A DNA stretch of 64,000 bases from Coptis chinensis (taxonomy: Eukaryota > Streptophyta > Magnoliopsida > Ranunculales > Ranunculaceae), in contig CM027378.1 in assembly GCA_015680905.1 (NCBI GenBank), positions 72,693,501 through 72,757,500 on the forward strand, in the 5' to 3' direction. Shown in pieces: positions 24,601 to 35,808 of the stretch; the stretch's first letter is position 1, and the number at the start of each line of letters is the position of its first letter. The notes below the pieces were generated by a model. That model was not told the DNA's origin. It did no database searches and worked only from the letters and a program-made list of their open reading frames with translations. The position numbers and the translations under genes were made by a program.

Positions 24601-24937
24601 CTGCTTTTTCATGCCGCTCCCTTGCCAGTCTGCTCTCTTCTGATACCTCGTATTCCATGGAGGAAGCCGTCCGCTTGGGACCCGCCGCATCTTCGTCACC
24701 AGAATCCGAATCAGAGGCAGTTACTTCATCTTTGTGTGGTGGTGGGGGATGGATTGGAGTACGAACAGGTAGTGGTGCTAGTGGACGGGGAATTGTGGGT
24801 ATCGGTGCAATTAGAGGTTGGAGCAATGGCAATGGTAGGGTTTGTGTGGGAGCAACAACAGGAGCAACAGAAGATACTAGTAGAAGTTGTTCCTCGTCGG
24901 TTGAAGATGGATCTTTGGGGATTTCTTCCTGTACCAT
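21641..24937 (-). CDS. PRP4: U4/U6 snRNP protein PRP4 (WD40; LACHESIS homologue)
   Basis: PRP4 binds the U4/U6 di-snRNP with PRP3 and CYPH and is needed for tri-snRNP assembly; the Arabidopsis homologue LACHESIS also restricts gametic cell fate. Coding exons in transcription order are 24937-24084, 23695-23242, 23109-22912, 22804-22723 and 21738-21641. All have AG/GT borders and kept phase, giving 561 aa, close to the family length. The N-terminus is Pro-rich and acidic (1-90). The SFM splicing-factor motif is at about 128-175 ([20 protein letters not shown]). About seven WD40 repeats fill the rest, with blades ending [39 protein letters not shown] and LWSSRS. The stop follows NTMDIDQ. Transcription comes from the direction of the Helitron dimer, which lies about 380 bp upstream of the ATG. 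Confidence 0.95.
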
Positions 24938-25317
24938 GATGACTACCTGCTCGCAAGAAGAGGATGTAAATTAGTTGGATACAATGAGTTTCCATAAAAA
25001 GAGACAAGGCCAGAGGGGTCGATATTAAAAACTCTTAAACAAAATAAACCGTTTTGATATAATAATAATAATGAAATAATATTACCTGTATGTATTTTTG
25101 AGCTGAAGAGAGATAATAGTGTTGGGTCAAGTAGAGTGAAAGGGGGAAAGCGTTTGAAGTGAGAGCAAGGGAGACGAGGGTGTTTTCGGGCTAGGTTTTT
25201 TCTTATGGACTAAATTTTAGTTTCATCATAGCCCAATAAACAAATCGATCTTTGATTCGGCCCAGCACATATTGCCTTGTTTGCATTAGAAATAAGCTTG
25301 GCCTGAAATTAGAAATA
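24938..25317 (-). promoter_or_regulatory. PRP4 leader with probable 5' UTR intron, and proximal promoter
   Basis: A consensus donor CAG|GTAAT (GT at 25085-25084) and acceptor GCAG (AG at 24948-24947) on the minus strand bound a 139-bp candidate 5' UTR intron just before the ATG context GTAGTCATCATGG. The remaining sequence up to 25317 is all the upstream DNA PRP4 keeps before the transposon boundary. It includes AGCCCAATAAAC and GGCCCAGCACAT (+ strand); on the minus strand these read TGGGC/GGGCC words, resembling site II elements of housekeeping promoters. No TATA box could be assigned. Confidence 0.5.
25203..25317. repeat. Left part of the duplicated Helitron target site (filled copy)
   Basis: This 115-bp stretch (TTATGGACTAAATTTTAGTT ... 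CCTGAAATTAGAAATA) recurs at 34250-34365 with about three differences. Here it is interrupted after AAATA by the Helitron dimer. Its continuation TTTTCTCTTTGTATACAAA reappears immediately after the dimer at 34214-34232. Confidence 0.9.
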
Positions 25318-25924
25318 TCTACTATCTACTATCTATATCTTAAAAGCGAGAGACCTTTAAAAAAATAATATTTTCTCCCATGCAAGATTCTAATATGAGA
25401 GTTAGTTTTTTCTCTATCATATGTGGCACTTTAATAAGAAAGATAGTATTTTCTAATAGCCTATAATCCTATGTACATTGAACCTCTTTGGACAGTTTGA
25501 GTATATTTATAATTCTTGTATTTAGAGAGTTTGAGTGTATTTCCAATTCTTATATATTTGATCAAATAAAAAAAATGCTAAAAAAATAGGTGATTTGTAG
25601 AAAATAATTTTATATTACAAATCAAACACTTTTAGAGTTCCAATTTTTATATATTTGATCAAATAAAAACAATTGCAAAAAAATATATAGGTGATTTGTA
25701 TAAACCAATTTCCTATTACAAATCATACAATTTTAGTGTCTATGATAAAACACCGACTTATTTCGAATATATCCTTAACACGGCTTCAAAACATAGTTAA
25801 AAACAATTATACAAAAAATAACATCACAAAATATATAATAGAAAATGAACAAAAATAAAATAACAGCAAAGCAATAATGACAAATATTTTAAAATATATA
25901 TAATATTGATTGAAACTAACATAA

Positions 25925-28765
25925 AAAAACAATTAATGGGGAACTGAAAACTGGATGCAAATGCATCGAACTAACCTCAAATAATATTTAACGGAAAATC
26001 GAAAACTGGATGCAAATACAAACATTAAACTAATCTTAAAAATTAATTAATAGAAAATCAGAATATGGATAGAACTGCATTAAACTAACCTCAAAGAATA
26101 ATTAACTGAAAATTAAATCTTGGATGCAAATATATCAAACTAACATAAAAAAAAATAATTGTCATAAAATCGGAAACTGGATGAAAATGCATTGAGCTAA
26201 TCCTCAAATATTAAATTAACGGAAAATAAGAAACTGGATGTAGCTGCATTGAACTAACTTCAAAGAAAAATTAATTATAAATTGGAAACATAATGCAAAT
26301 GTGTGGAACTAATCTTAAAAAATAATTAACAGGAAATCGGAAATCGGATGCAACTGCACTGCATTAATCTAAAAAAATAAACTGGATGCAAAACCTCAAG
26401 AAATAATTAACAGGAAATCGGAAACTGAATGCAAACTCATTGAACTAACCTCAAACAATAATTAACGGGAAATCGGAAACTAGATGAAAATGCAACTTTA
26501 TCAAATAATAAACGAGAAATCGAAAACTGGATGCAAATATATTAAACTAATCTCATAGAATAATTAACGGGAAATCAGAAACTGGATGCAAATGCATTGA
26601 ACTGACCTCAAATAATATAACAATTAACAACAGGAAATTGGAAATTGGATATAAATGTATTGAACTAACCGAAAAGAATAATTAACGATAAATAAAAAAC
26701 TGGATGCAACTTCATTGAACTGATCTCAAAAAATAAATAACAATAATTGGAAATTAGATGCAATTGCATTGAACTAACTTCAAAATATAAATAACAGAAA
26801 ATCAGAAACTGAATACAAATGCATTAAACTAACTTCAAAACATAGTTAGATTATATGTTGTGGGAATGTCTCGATAAGTATAGTTTTGCATTTAAAATTG
26901 TATTTATCTTATCTTTTTCCGTATGATTAGGAACTCTTTGCTATTCAAGTAGCTTCAATATATATGAACTTCGCCTTATTAGGCAATCTCACAAAACTTC
27001 AATCAAACTTCTATTATTAAACAACAAAATGAAGTTGAATGGTTTTATCAAAGGTGAGTTTTTTTTTTAATGGAAAGTGAGGTTTTCACGTTATAAGAAA
27101 TTTGGTTGAGTGATCAATATAATATTAATATATAATAGTTCTGCATATTTGCAAATAGTTTTCAGAATAATTAATATAACAACACCCGTTCATAGATAAT
27201 CTTTGAAGATTTCACATAGTGAGTCATGCATAATTTAAATAATAATTAACGGGAAATCGGGAACTGGATAATCTTCGATGATCCCATGCACATAGTAAAT
27301 TACGATAATTTACTTTTTTATGTCATGTTTGCAAAGGACACTATAGATGGATCGAGTAGAAGTTGGTATTATACACCACATTGGATAATTATAAAGAAAT
27401 CAGAAACTAGATTCAAATACATAACTGAGCTCAAAGAGTAATTAACGGGAAATTATAAACTTTATGCAAATTGCATTAAGCTAACGACAGAGAGTAACTA
27501 ACGGAAAATTAGAAATTGGATTCAAATCCTTGAAAAAATTTAATGGAAAATCGGAAACGATATGCAAATACATCAAAGAAACCTCAAATAATAATTAATG
27601 GGAAACCGAAAACTAGATGCAAATGCATTGAACTTAACTCAAAAAGTAATTAACATAAAATCAAAAGCCGAATGCAACTGCATTGAGCTAATCTCATAGA
27701 ATAATTGGTGGGAAATCAGAAACTAAATGCAAATGCATTGAAATAACCTCAAAGAATAGTTAACGAGAAATCAGAAACCGGATATAATTGTATCGAACTA
27801 ACCTAAAGGCATAAATAATAAAAAAAAACTAGATGCAAATGTATTGAACTAACCTTAATGAGTTATTAATGGGAAATCAGAAACTAGATCCAAATGCAAT
27901 AAACTAATCTCATAGACTAATTAACGAAACATTAAAAAATAGATAAAACTGTACTGAACTAACCTAAATGAATAATTAACGGGAAATTATAAATTTGATG
28001 TAACTGCATTGAACTAACCTCAAAAAATAATTAACGGTAAATTGAAAACTTGATGCAAATGCATTGAAATAACCTCAAATAACAATTAACATAAAATCGA
28101 AAATTGGATGCAACTGCATTGAACTAACCTCGAAGAATAATTAACGGAACTAAAAATTTGATGCAACTGCATTAAACTAAAATCAGAGATTAACTAACGG
28201 AAAATCCAAAATTGGATGCAAATGCATTGAAATAACCTAAAAAAATAGTTAACTAGAAATCGGAAGTCGGATGTAACTGCATCGCACTTACCTCAAAGCA
28301 TAAATGTTCACTTTTTTTGCCTCATCACATGTATGCAAACTATATAGAAATTGTAAACTATCAAACTAACCTAGAAAAACAATTGACGAGAAATCAGAAA
28401 CTGGATGCAGATGTATTGAACTAACCTCAAAGAGTAATTAACGGGAGATTGGAACCTGGATGCAAATACAATGAACTAATCTCAAACACTAATCAATGAA
28501 ACATCGAAAACTAGATGCAACTATACTGAATTAACCTTTTAATGAATAACTAATAAGAAATCATAAAGTGGATGCAATTGCACTGAACTAACCTAAAATA
28601 ATAATTAACAGAAAATCGGAAACTTAATGAAACTATATTGAACTAACCTCAAAGAATAATTAATGAGAAATTGGAAACTGGATGCAACGTAATACATTAA
28701 ACTAACATCAAAGAATAATTAATGAAAAATCAGAAACTTGATGCAAATGCATTGAACTAATAACC
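25925..28765 (+). repeat. Minisatellite array of Helitron unit 1 (~55-bp period)
   Basis: Degenerate head-to-tail repeats have a core of roughly AATCGGAAACTGGATGCAAA, then TGCATTGAACTAACCTCAAA, then NAATAATTAACGG. They form two blocks (about 25925-26840 and 27235-28765) separated by a spacer module (26840-27210) that contains ACTTCAATCAAACTTCTATT and ends AACACCCGTTCATAGA. Spacing is irregular and there is no unique spacer sequence per repeat, so this is a satellite-like filler and not a CRISPR-type array. Confidence 0.85.
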
Positions 28766-29139
28766 CCTAAAACATATTTGTATTATATGTAGGGGAATAA
28801 ATGTTTTGACAAATATAGTTTTGCATTTCAAGTAGTGTTTATTATAATTCTTTTATTGTGATTGAGAATGTCTTGCTATTCAAGTAGCTTCAATATTATC
28901 TTCGCCACATTGGGCATTCTCACAAAACTTCAATCAAACTTCTAATATTAAACCTAACAATAAAAAGAAGTCAATGAGTTTTATCAAGGTTTGATGCTTC
29001 ATTTTTATAGAGAGTGGTGCAAGAAATTTAAATGAGTAATTAATATAATTTTCATATTTCATAGCTATGCATAGTTGCTAATATTTTTTAGAATAATTTA
29101 ATATAACGACACCCATTCGTAAGACACGTTCATGTGATA

Positions 29140-29720
29140 AATCTTTTCAAGTGGGAGTAGTGTATTATTTGAGGATATAGAAACAATCAATCTGTTTTAG
29201 TGATTTGTACACATTAGTACGTAAGCCGAATGGTGATGATTTACCGCTAAATCACCATAAATCTAATAAAACTATTATACAATCTAGATCGAGTTTAAGA
29301 TAATTTCATTTGAAAATTACGTATTAATATTCTAAACCACAAAGTGAAGAGGCTATCTCAATTTGATCAATTAGTTTCCAAGTACTTATGCACCATAATA
29401 ATTTGCTTTTTAGCGTATTTGGTTTATTTTCAATAAAAAATATATTCGATTCAAAAATTTGCCGCTAAATCATCATAAATCTAATAAAACTATTATATAA
29501 GTTAGATCAAGTTTAAGATAATTCTATTTAAAAATTACGGTGGCAAATTTTCGAATCATAATATATTTTTATTGAAAATAAACTGAAATACGTTAATGAC
29601 CAACGATTATGGTGTATAAGTACTTGGAAACTAAGGGATCAAATTGAGATAGCCTATTCAGCATACAAAATTTGTGTGAGACATTTTGTAAAGCCTTTTT
29701 AGCATACAAAATATTTAATA
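29140..29720. repeat. ~215-bp repeats with an internal inversion (unit 1, 3' region)
   Basis: TGCCGCTAAATCACCATAAA-type repeats begin near 29244 and 29462 (218 bp apart). The text at about 29335-29462 (GGCTATCTCAATTTGATC ... TTTCCAAGTACTTATGCACC ... ATTCAAAAATTTGCC) recurs in reverse complement at about 29541-29657 (GGCAAATTTTCGAATCATAA ... GGTGTATAAGTACTTGGAAA ... GATCAAATTGAGATAGCC). One repeat copy has therefore inverted, making a long interrupted palindrome. Confidence 0.75.
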
Positions 29721-30019
29721 GATCCCGGGCGTATGCCCGGGTCCAAAATCTAGTCTATATACTAAAGCAGAATCTTCTAATGAAAGATTTTCTCTCTCCT
29801 ATGTAGCACTCTAATATGAGAGTTAGTTTTTTCTATTTCTTATGTGGCACTCTAATATAAAAAATAGTCTTTTCTAATAACCTACAATCTCATATACATG
29901 GAACCTCTTTGGAGAGTTTGAGTGTATTTATAATTCTTATATTTGGAGAGCTTAAGTGTATTTCCAATTCTTATATATTTTATCAAATAAAAAAAATAGC
30001 TAAAAAATAGGTGATTTGT

Positions 30020-32995
30020 AAAAGGTAATGAAACTAACGTCAAAAAACAATTAATGGGGAACCGAAAACTGGATGCAAATGCATCGAACTAACCTCAAAA
30101 AATATTTAACGGGAAATCGAAAACTGAATGCAAATGCAAGCATTAAACTAATCTTAAAAATTAATTAATAGAAAATTGGAATATGGACACAACTGCATTA
30201 AACTAACATCAAATAATAATTAACGGAAAATCAAAATTTGGATGCAAATACATCAAACTAACATAAAAAAATAATTGTCGGAAAATCAGAAACTGGATGG
30301 AAATGCATTGAGCTAACCCTCAAAGATTAAATTAACCGGAAATCGAAAACTACATGCAACTGCATTGAACTAACTTCAAAGAAAAATTAATTATAAATTA
30401 GAAACATGATGCAAATGCGTGAAACTAATCTTAAAAAATAATTAATGAAAAATCGGAAACCGGATGCAATTGCACTGAACTAATCTCAAAAAATAAACTG
30501 GATGCAAATACATTAAACTAACCTCAAGAAATTATTAACGGTAAATCAAAAACTGGATGCAAATTCATTGAACTAACCTTAAATAATAATTAAAGAGAAA
30601 TCGGAGACTAGATACAAATGCAACTTTATCAAATAATAAATGAGAAATCAAAAACCTGGATGCAAATGCATTAAACTAATCTCAGAATATTAGCGGAAAT
30701 CGAAACTAGATGCAAATGCATTAAACTTACCTCAAAGAACAATTAACGGGAAATTGAAAATTAGATGTAAATGTATTGAACTAACCTAAAATAATAATCA
30801 ACGAGAAATCATAAACTAACTGGATGCAACTGTATAGAACTGATCTCAAAAAATAAATAATGGGAATTGGAAATTGGATGCAACTACATTGAACTAACCT
30901 CAAAATATAAATAATGAAAAATCAGAAACTAGAAGCAAATGCATTGAACTAACCGGCTTCAAAACATAGTTGGGTTATATGTTGTGGGAATGTCTCGATA
31001 AGTATAATTTTGTATTTAAAATGATGTTTATCTTATCTCTTTCCGTATGATTGGGAACTCTTTGCTATTCAAGTAGCTTCAATATATATGAATTTCACCT
31101 TATTAAGCAATCTTACAAAACTTCAATCAAACTTCTATTATTAAACAACAAAATGAAGTTGAAGGGTTTTATCAAAGGTGGGTTATTTTTTTTTAATGGA
31201 GAGTGAGGTTTTCACGTTATAAGAAATTTGGTTGAGTGATCAATATAATATTAATATATAATAGTTCTGCATATTTGCAAATATTTTTAAGAATAATTAA
31301 TATAACAACACCCATTCGTAGATAATATTTGAATATTCTACATAGTGAGTCATGCATAATTTAAAGAATAATTAATGGGAAATCAAGAACTGGATAATCT
31401 TCGATGATCCCACATAGTAAATCAAACATAATTTATTTTTTATGCCATGTTTGCAAGGACACTACAGATGGATCAGTAGAAGTTGGTATTGCACACCACA
31501 TTGGATAATTAAAAAGAAATCGGAAAATGGATTCAAATACATAAGTGAGCTCAAAAAGTAATTAACGGGAAATTGGAAATTTTATGCAAATGCAATAAAC
31601 TAAACTCAAAAAGTAATTAACTATAAATCGAAACGGATGCAATCTGTGCATTAAACTAACGTCGATAATAACTAATGGGGAAATTATAAATTGGATGCAA
31701 ATCCTTGAAAAAATATTTAACGGGGAAATTGGAAACGGTATGCAAATACATCAAACAAACCTCGGATAATTAATTAATGGGAAACCAAAACTGGATGCAA
31801 ATGCATTAAACTAAACTCAAAAAATAATTAAATGAGAAAATCAAAACTGAATGGAACCGCATTGAACTAACCTCATAGAATAATTGGTGGGAAATCAGAA
31901 ACTAAATGCAAATGTATTGAAATAATCTCAAAGGATAATTAACGAGAAATAAAAAATCGGATATAATTGCATTGAGCTAACCTCAAAGCATAAATAATCA
32001 TAAACTAGATGCAAATGTATTGAACTAACCTTAGAGAGTTATTAACGGAAAATCAGAAACTGGATCCAAATGTAACGAGCTAATCTCAAAGACTAATTAA
32101 CGAAACATTAAAAAATGGATGAAACTGCACTGAACTAACCTAAATGAATAATTAACGGAAAATTATAAATTTGATGTAACTGCATTGAACTAACCTCAAA
32201 AAATAATTAACGGGAAATTGAAAACTTGATGCAAATGCATTGAACTAACCTCAAAGAACAATTAACATAAAATCGGAAATTTGATGCAACTGCATTGAAC
32301 TAACCTCCAAGAATAATTAATGAAAAACTAAAAACTAGATGCAATTTGCATTAAACTAAAATTAGGGATTAACTAACAGAAATCAAAATGGATGCAAATG
32401 CTTTGAAATAACCTAAAAAAAATAGTTAACTGGAAATCGGAAGTCGGATGTAACTACATCGCATTGACCTCAAAGCATAAATATCTGTTTTTTTAGCCTT
32501 TTCACATGAGTAATTAGGAACCCAAAACGAAAATGAGTTTATAAAAACAGACTCTTACATGTATGCAAACTGTATAGAAATTGTAAACTATCGAGCTAAC
32601 CTAGAAAAACAATTAACGGAAATCGGCGGATGGATGCAGATGTATTGAACTAACCTCAAAGAGTAATTAATAGGAGATTGGAACCTGGATGCAAATGCAA
32701 TGAACTAATCTCAAATACTAATTAACGAAACACCAAAAACTGGATGCAACTGTACTGAATTAACCTTAATGAATAACTAATGGGAAATCATAAAGTTGAT
32801 GCAATTGCACTGAACTAACCTCAAACAATAACTAACCGGAAATCGGAAACTTGATGCAACTGTATTAAACTAACCTCAAAGAATAATTAATGAGAAATTG
32901 AAAACTGGATGCAACGTACTACATTAAACTAAACTCAAATAATAATTAATGGAAAATCAAAAACTTGATGCAAATGCATTGAACTAATAACCCTA
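30020..32995 (+). repeat. Minisatellite array of Helitron unit 2 (~55-bp period)
   Basis: Same core as in unit 1 (GAAACTGGATGCAAATGCAT with CAAAAAATAATTAACGG linkers). Blocks lie at about 30020-30960 and 31360-32995, split by the spacer module 30965-31330. Each position corresponds to one in unit 1, including shared oddities such as the non-repeat ATGTATGCAAACTRTATAGA insert (28331 and 32561), so the two arrays are copies of a common parent and did not expand independently. Confidence 0.85.
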
Positions 32996-33459
32996 AAATA
33001 TTTTTTTTATTATATGTAGGGGGAATAAATGTCTCGACAAATATAGTTTTGCATTTTAAGTAGTGTTTATCTTAATTCTTTTATTGTGATTGAGAATGTC
33101 TTGCTATTCAAGTAGCTTCAATATTATCTTCACCACATTGGGCATTTTCACAAAACTTCAATCAAACTTCTATTGTTAAACCTAACAATAAAAAAAAAAA
33201 CAAATCGGTGAATTTTATCAATGTTTGATGTTTCCTTTTTATAGAGAGTGGTGCAAGAAATTTAAACGAGTAATTAATATAATTTTCATATTTCATAGCT
33301 ATGTATAGTTGCTAATATTTTTTAGAATAATTTAATGACTCCCGTTTGTAGGACACGTTCATGTGATAAATCTTTTCAAGTAGAAGTAGTATATTCTTTG
33401 AGGATATGAAAACAATCAATCTATTTTAGTGATTTGTACACATTAGTACGTAACCCGAG

Positions 33460-34140
33460 GGGTGATGATTTACCGCTAAATCACCATAAATCTAATAAAA
33501 TTATTATACAAACTAAGCTAGATCGAGTTTAAGATAATTCCATTTGAAAACTACGAATTAATATCTTAAACCACAAAGTGAAGACTGAAGAGGCTATCTC
33601 AATTTGATCAATTAGTTTCCAAGTACTTATGCACCATAATCGCTACTCATTAACATATTTCGGTTTATTTTCAATAAAAATATATTATGATTTGAAAATT
33701 TGCCGCTAAATCACCATAAATCTAAGAAAACTATTATATAAGCTAGATCGAGTTTAAGATAATTCTATTTGAAAATTACGGATTAATATCATAAACCACA
33801 AAGTGAAGAGGTTATCTCAATTTGATCCCTTAGTTTCCAAGTACTTATGCACTATAATCGCTACTCATGTATTTCGGTTTATTTTCAATAAAAATATATT
33901 CTGATTCGAAAATTTGCCGCTAAATCACCATAAATATAAGAAAACTATTATACAAGCTAGATTGAGTTTAAGATAATTTTATTTGAAAATTATGGATTAA
34001 TATCCTAAACCACAAAGTGAATAGGCTATATCAATTTGATTCCTTAGTTTCCAAGTACTTATGCACTATAATCGATGCTCATTAACGTATTTTAGTTTAT
34101 TTTCAATAAAAATATATTCTGATTCGAAAATTTGTGTGAG
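33460..34140 (+). repeat. Three tandem ~215-230-bp repeats (unit 2, 3' region)
   Basis: CCGCTAAATCACCATAAATM occurs at about 33474, 33704 and 33918 (spacing 230 and 214). Each is followed by TAAGATAATTYTATTTGAAA-like text and by ACCACAAAGTGAA and TTTCCAAGTACTTATGCACY blocks, all in the same orientation. Confidence 0.8.
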
Positions 34141-34213
34141 ACATTTTGTAAAGCATTTTCAGCACACAAAATATTTAATAGATCCCGGGCGTATGCCCGG
34201 GTCCAAAATCTAG

Positions 34214-34384
34214 TTTTCTCTTTGTATACAAAGTACTAAATTTTAGTACTTATGGACTAAATTTTAGTTTCATCATAGCCCAATAAACAAATCAATCTTT
34301 GATTCGGCCCAGCACATATTGCTGTTGTTTGCATTAGAAATAAGCTTGACCTGAAATTAGAAATATTTTCTCTCTGTATGCAAA
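34214..34384. repeat. Right part of filled target and complete empty target copy
   Basis: 34214-34232 (TTTTCTCTTTGTATACAAA) is the right half of the occupied target. 34250-34384 is an uninterrupted paralogue that reads through the insertion point as GAAATA|TTTTCTCTCTGTATG. The near-palindrome GTACTAAATTTTAGTAC (34233-34249) links the two copies. This is a local tandem duplication older than the Helitron insertion. Confidence 0.88.
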
Positions 34385-35015
34385 TTACAAACCCAACCCA
34401 ACTGTTTCCCTCACCGCAATAATGATAATAATCTATCTTTGATACTTAACTCAATTACTATATATAATCAGTAAAACCTTTTTTATGTATTTAAATTGTT
34501 TTTAAGTGACATATGTTATGGATATAGAGATATAGGGATAAATGGTTTAAATGGTTTTTAAGTGACATATGTTATGGATATAGGGGTGAGTGTGGGGGCG
34601 TACTCCTGATATTAGAAAAGTTTTACTGCCACATAACTAATTGTTTAGAAAAATCTTCAAACTATAAGGATTCGCATTTCCCAATTATTTTAGCAAATTT
34701 CTACTACCGCCAAAATTTTCACAATAGTCATAATATAATTAAAAAATAAAAATAGTATGAAAAAAAAACTAATAAAAAACATTCCAATAAACAATTTTTT
34801 TTTTTACTTCTCTTTTTGCATTTGCATAATTATCGTTTATCATTTATTTTGAGTCCAAAACCATTAAAGATTGACAAATGTGTCTTTGAATGTTTGATGG
34901 GTTAATCAAACTAAAACAAATAGCCAAATGCTCAAAACTCAACCGGTCAGTTTGTATAATTCTAATCACCCATAACAAATCCGTAAACTCTCTCTCATTT
35001 CTTTCACTCTTAAGC
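34385..35015. other. Intergenic, no gene recognised
   Basis: AT-rich, with one short direct duplication: ATGGTTTTTAAGTGACATAT-type text ending GTTATGGATATAG occurs near 34497-34532 and 34548-34584. Nothing else is supported. Confidence 0.4.
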
Positions 35016-35577
35016 GTTAGACCTCAACCTAAAAAAAACAAAAAACAAATTCATAAATAACTTATGGCGCAGAACTTGTTGCACGTTTGTCATAGTTATT
35101 TGTAAAATTCGTTATTATTATCAATAAAATTTTCACTTAAAAAAACAAACACAAAAACAAAAACAAAATAAGGTAATTTTTTTTACTTTCAATGTTAATC
35201 TTTTATAGTTTTCTCCATATGATATTAGGGTTATATAGACTTGTAACATTATAAGAAGTTAACAATTTGTTGAATTTTTATAGACTTATTGACTAAATTA
35301 TGTAGATATATATAGACATAGTAGTATCAATTAATGGTATAAGTGCTTAAGTAGTTGACTTCATCAATCCATATCACTAGGTGAAAACATGATTTTTTTG
35401 ACTCCTGGTCCTGATAGGAATTGACTGGTACTAATAGTCAACAATATATTTGACGGGCTTTTTATTAAATTGATGGTCCATAACCGTCAAACAAAAAATT
35501 GATGGTTCACGCTCGTAAAAAAAAATTCCCCGAAATCCCAGTCGAAGCGCGAATACCTTCCCCCCAAAATTTTCGCA

Positions 35578-35808
35578 CTTTTCCAATTTTATTTCTCTCT
35601 TTCGGTTTCTATTTGTTAAAACTCAAAACCAAAAACTCTCCTTCGATACCTCACAAGTCGCAGCTACTTCACGACTCTATTTGCAAGCCGCGCTTTTCCA
35701 ATTTTATTTCTCTCTTTCGGTTTCTGTTTGTTAAAACTCAAAACCAAAAACTCTCCTTCGATACCTCACAAGCCGCAGCTACTTCACGACTCTATTTGCA
35801 AGCCGCGC
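35578..35808 (+). repeat. Two tandem 115-bp copies in the CACTA 5' region
   Basis: CTTTTCCAATTTTATTTCTC ... TTTGCAAGCCGCG is present twice in a row with only a few differences (TCTATTTG/TCTGTTTG and AAGTCGCAG/AAGCCGCAG). It probably forms part of the leader or promoter of the element's own ORF. Confidence 0.85.

Larger units (their letters stand above)
25318..29753 (+). mobile_element. Non-autonomous Helitron, unit 1 of a tandem dimer
   Basis: The 5' end is TCTACTATCTACTATC at 25318, directly after an A. The 3' end has the hairpin CCCGGGCGTATGCCCGGG (29724-29741; 7-bp stem, 4-nt loop), eight bases, then CTAG at 29750-29753. These are the hallmarks of Helitron rolling-circle transposons: a TC start, a hairpin 10-12 nt before CTRR, and A|T insertion without target duplication. 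The 4436-bp unit has no open frame of 60 codons or more on either strand and so no Rep/helicase; mobilisation would need an autonomous relative. The inside consists of ~55-bp minisatellite blocks, two related spacer modules and a ~215-bp repeat region before the 3' end. Confidence 0.88.
29754..34213 (+). mobile_element. Non-autonomous Helitron, unit 2 of a tandem dimer
   Basis: It starts TCTATATACTAAAGCAG at 29754, with no base between it and the CTAG of unit 1. It ends with the same hairpin (34184-34201) and CTAG at 34210-34213, followed by T. At 4460 bp it has the same order of 5' leader, minisatellite block, spacer, minisatellite block, second spacer and ~215-bp repeats as unit 1. It carries three forward copies of the ~215-bp repeat where unit 1 has two with an inversion. 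No open frame of 60 codons or more is present. Confidence 0.88.

Noticed and set aside
24553..24974. Plus-strand frames of 105-128 codons over the PRP4 first exon
   Set aside because: They are antisense to the Pro-rich PRP4 N-terminus; the minus-strand frame has the SFM and WD40 features.
25925..32995. CRISPR-like regularly spaced repeats
   Set aside because: The context is a plant nuclear genome. The repeats are degenerate, run head to tail without unique spacers, and lie inside Helitron termini.
25318..34213. Autonomous Helitron with Rep/helicase
   Set aside because: No open frame of 60 codons or more occurs from about 25.0 to 35.5 kb on either strand.
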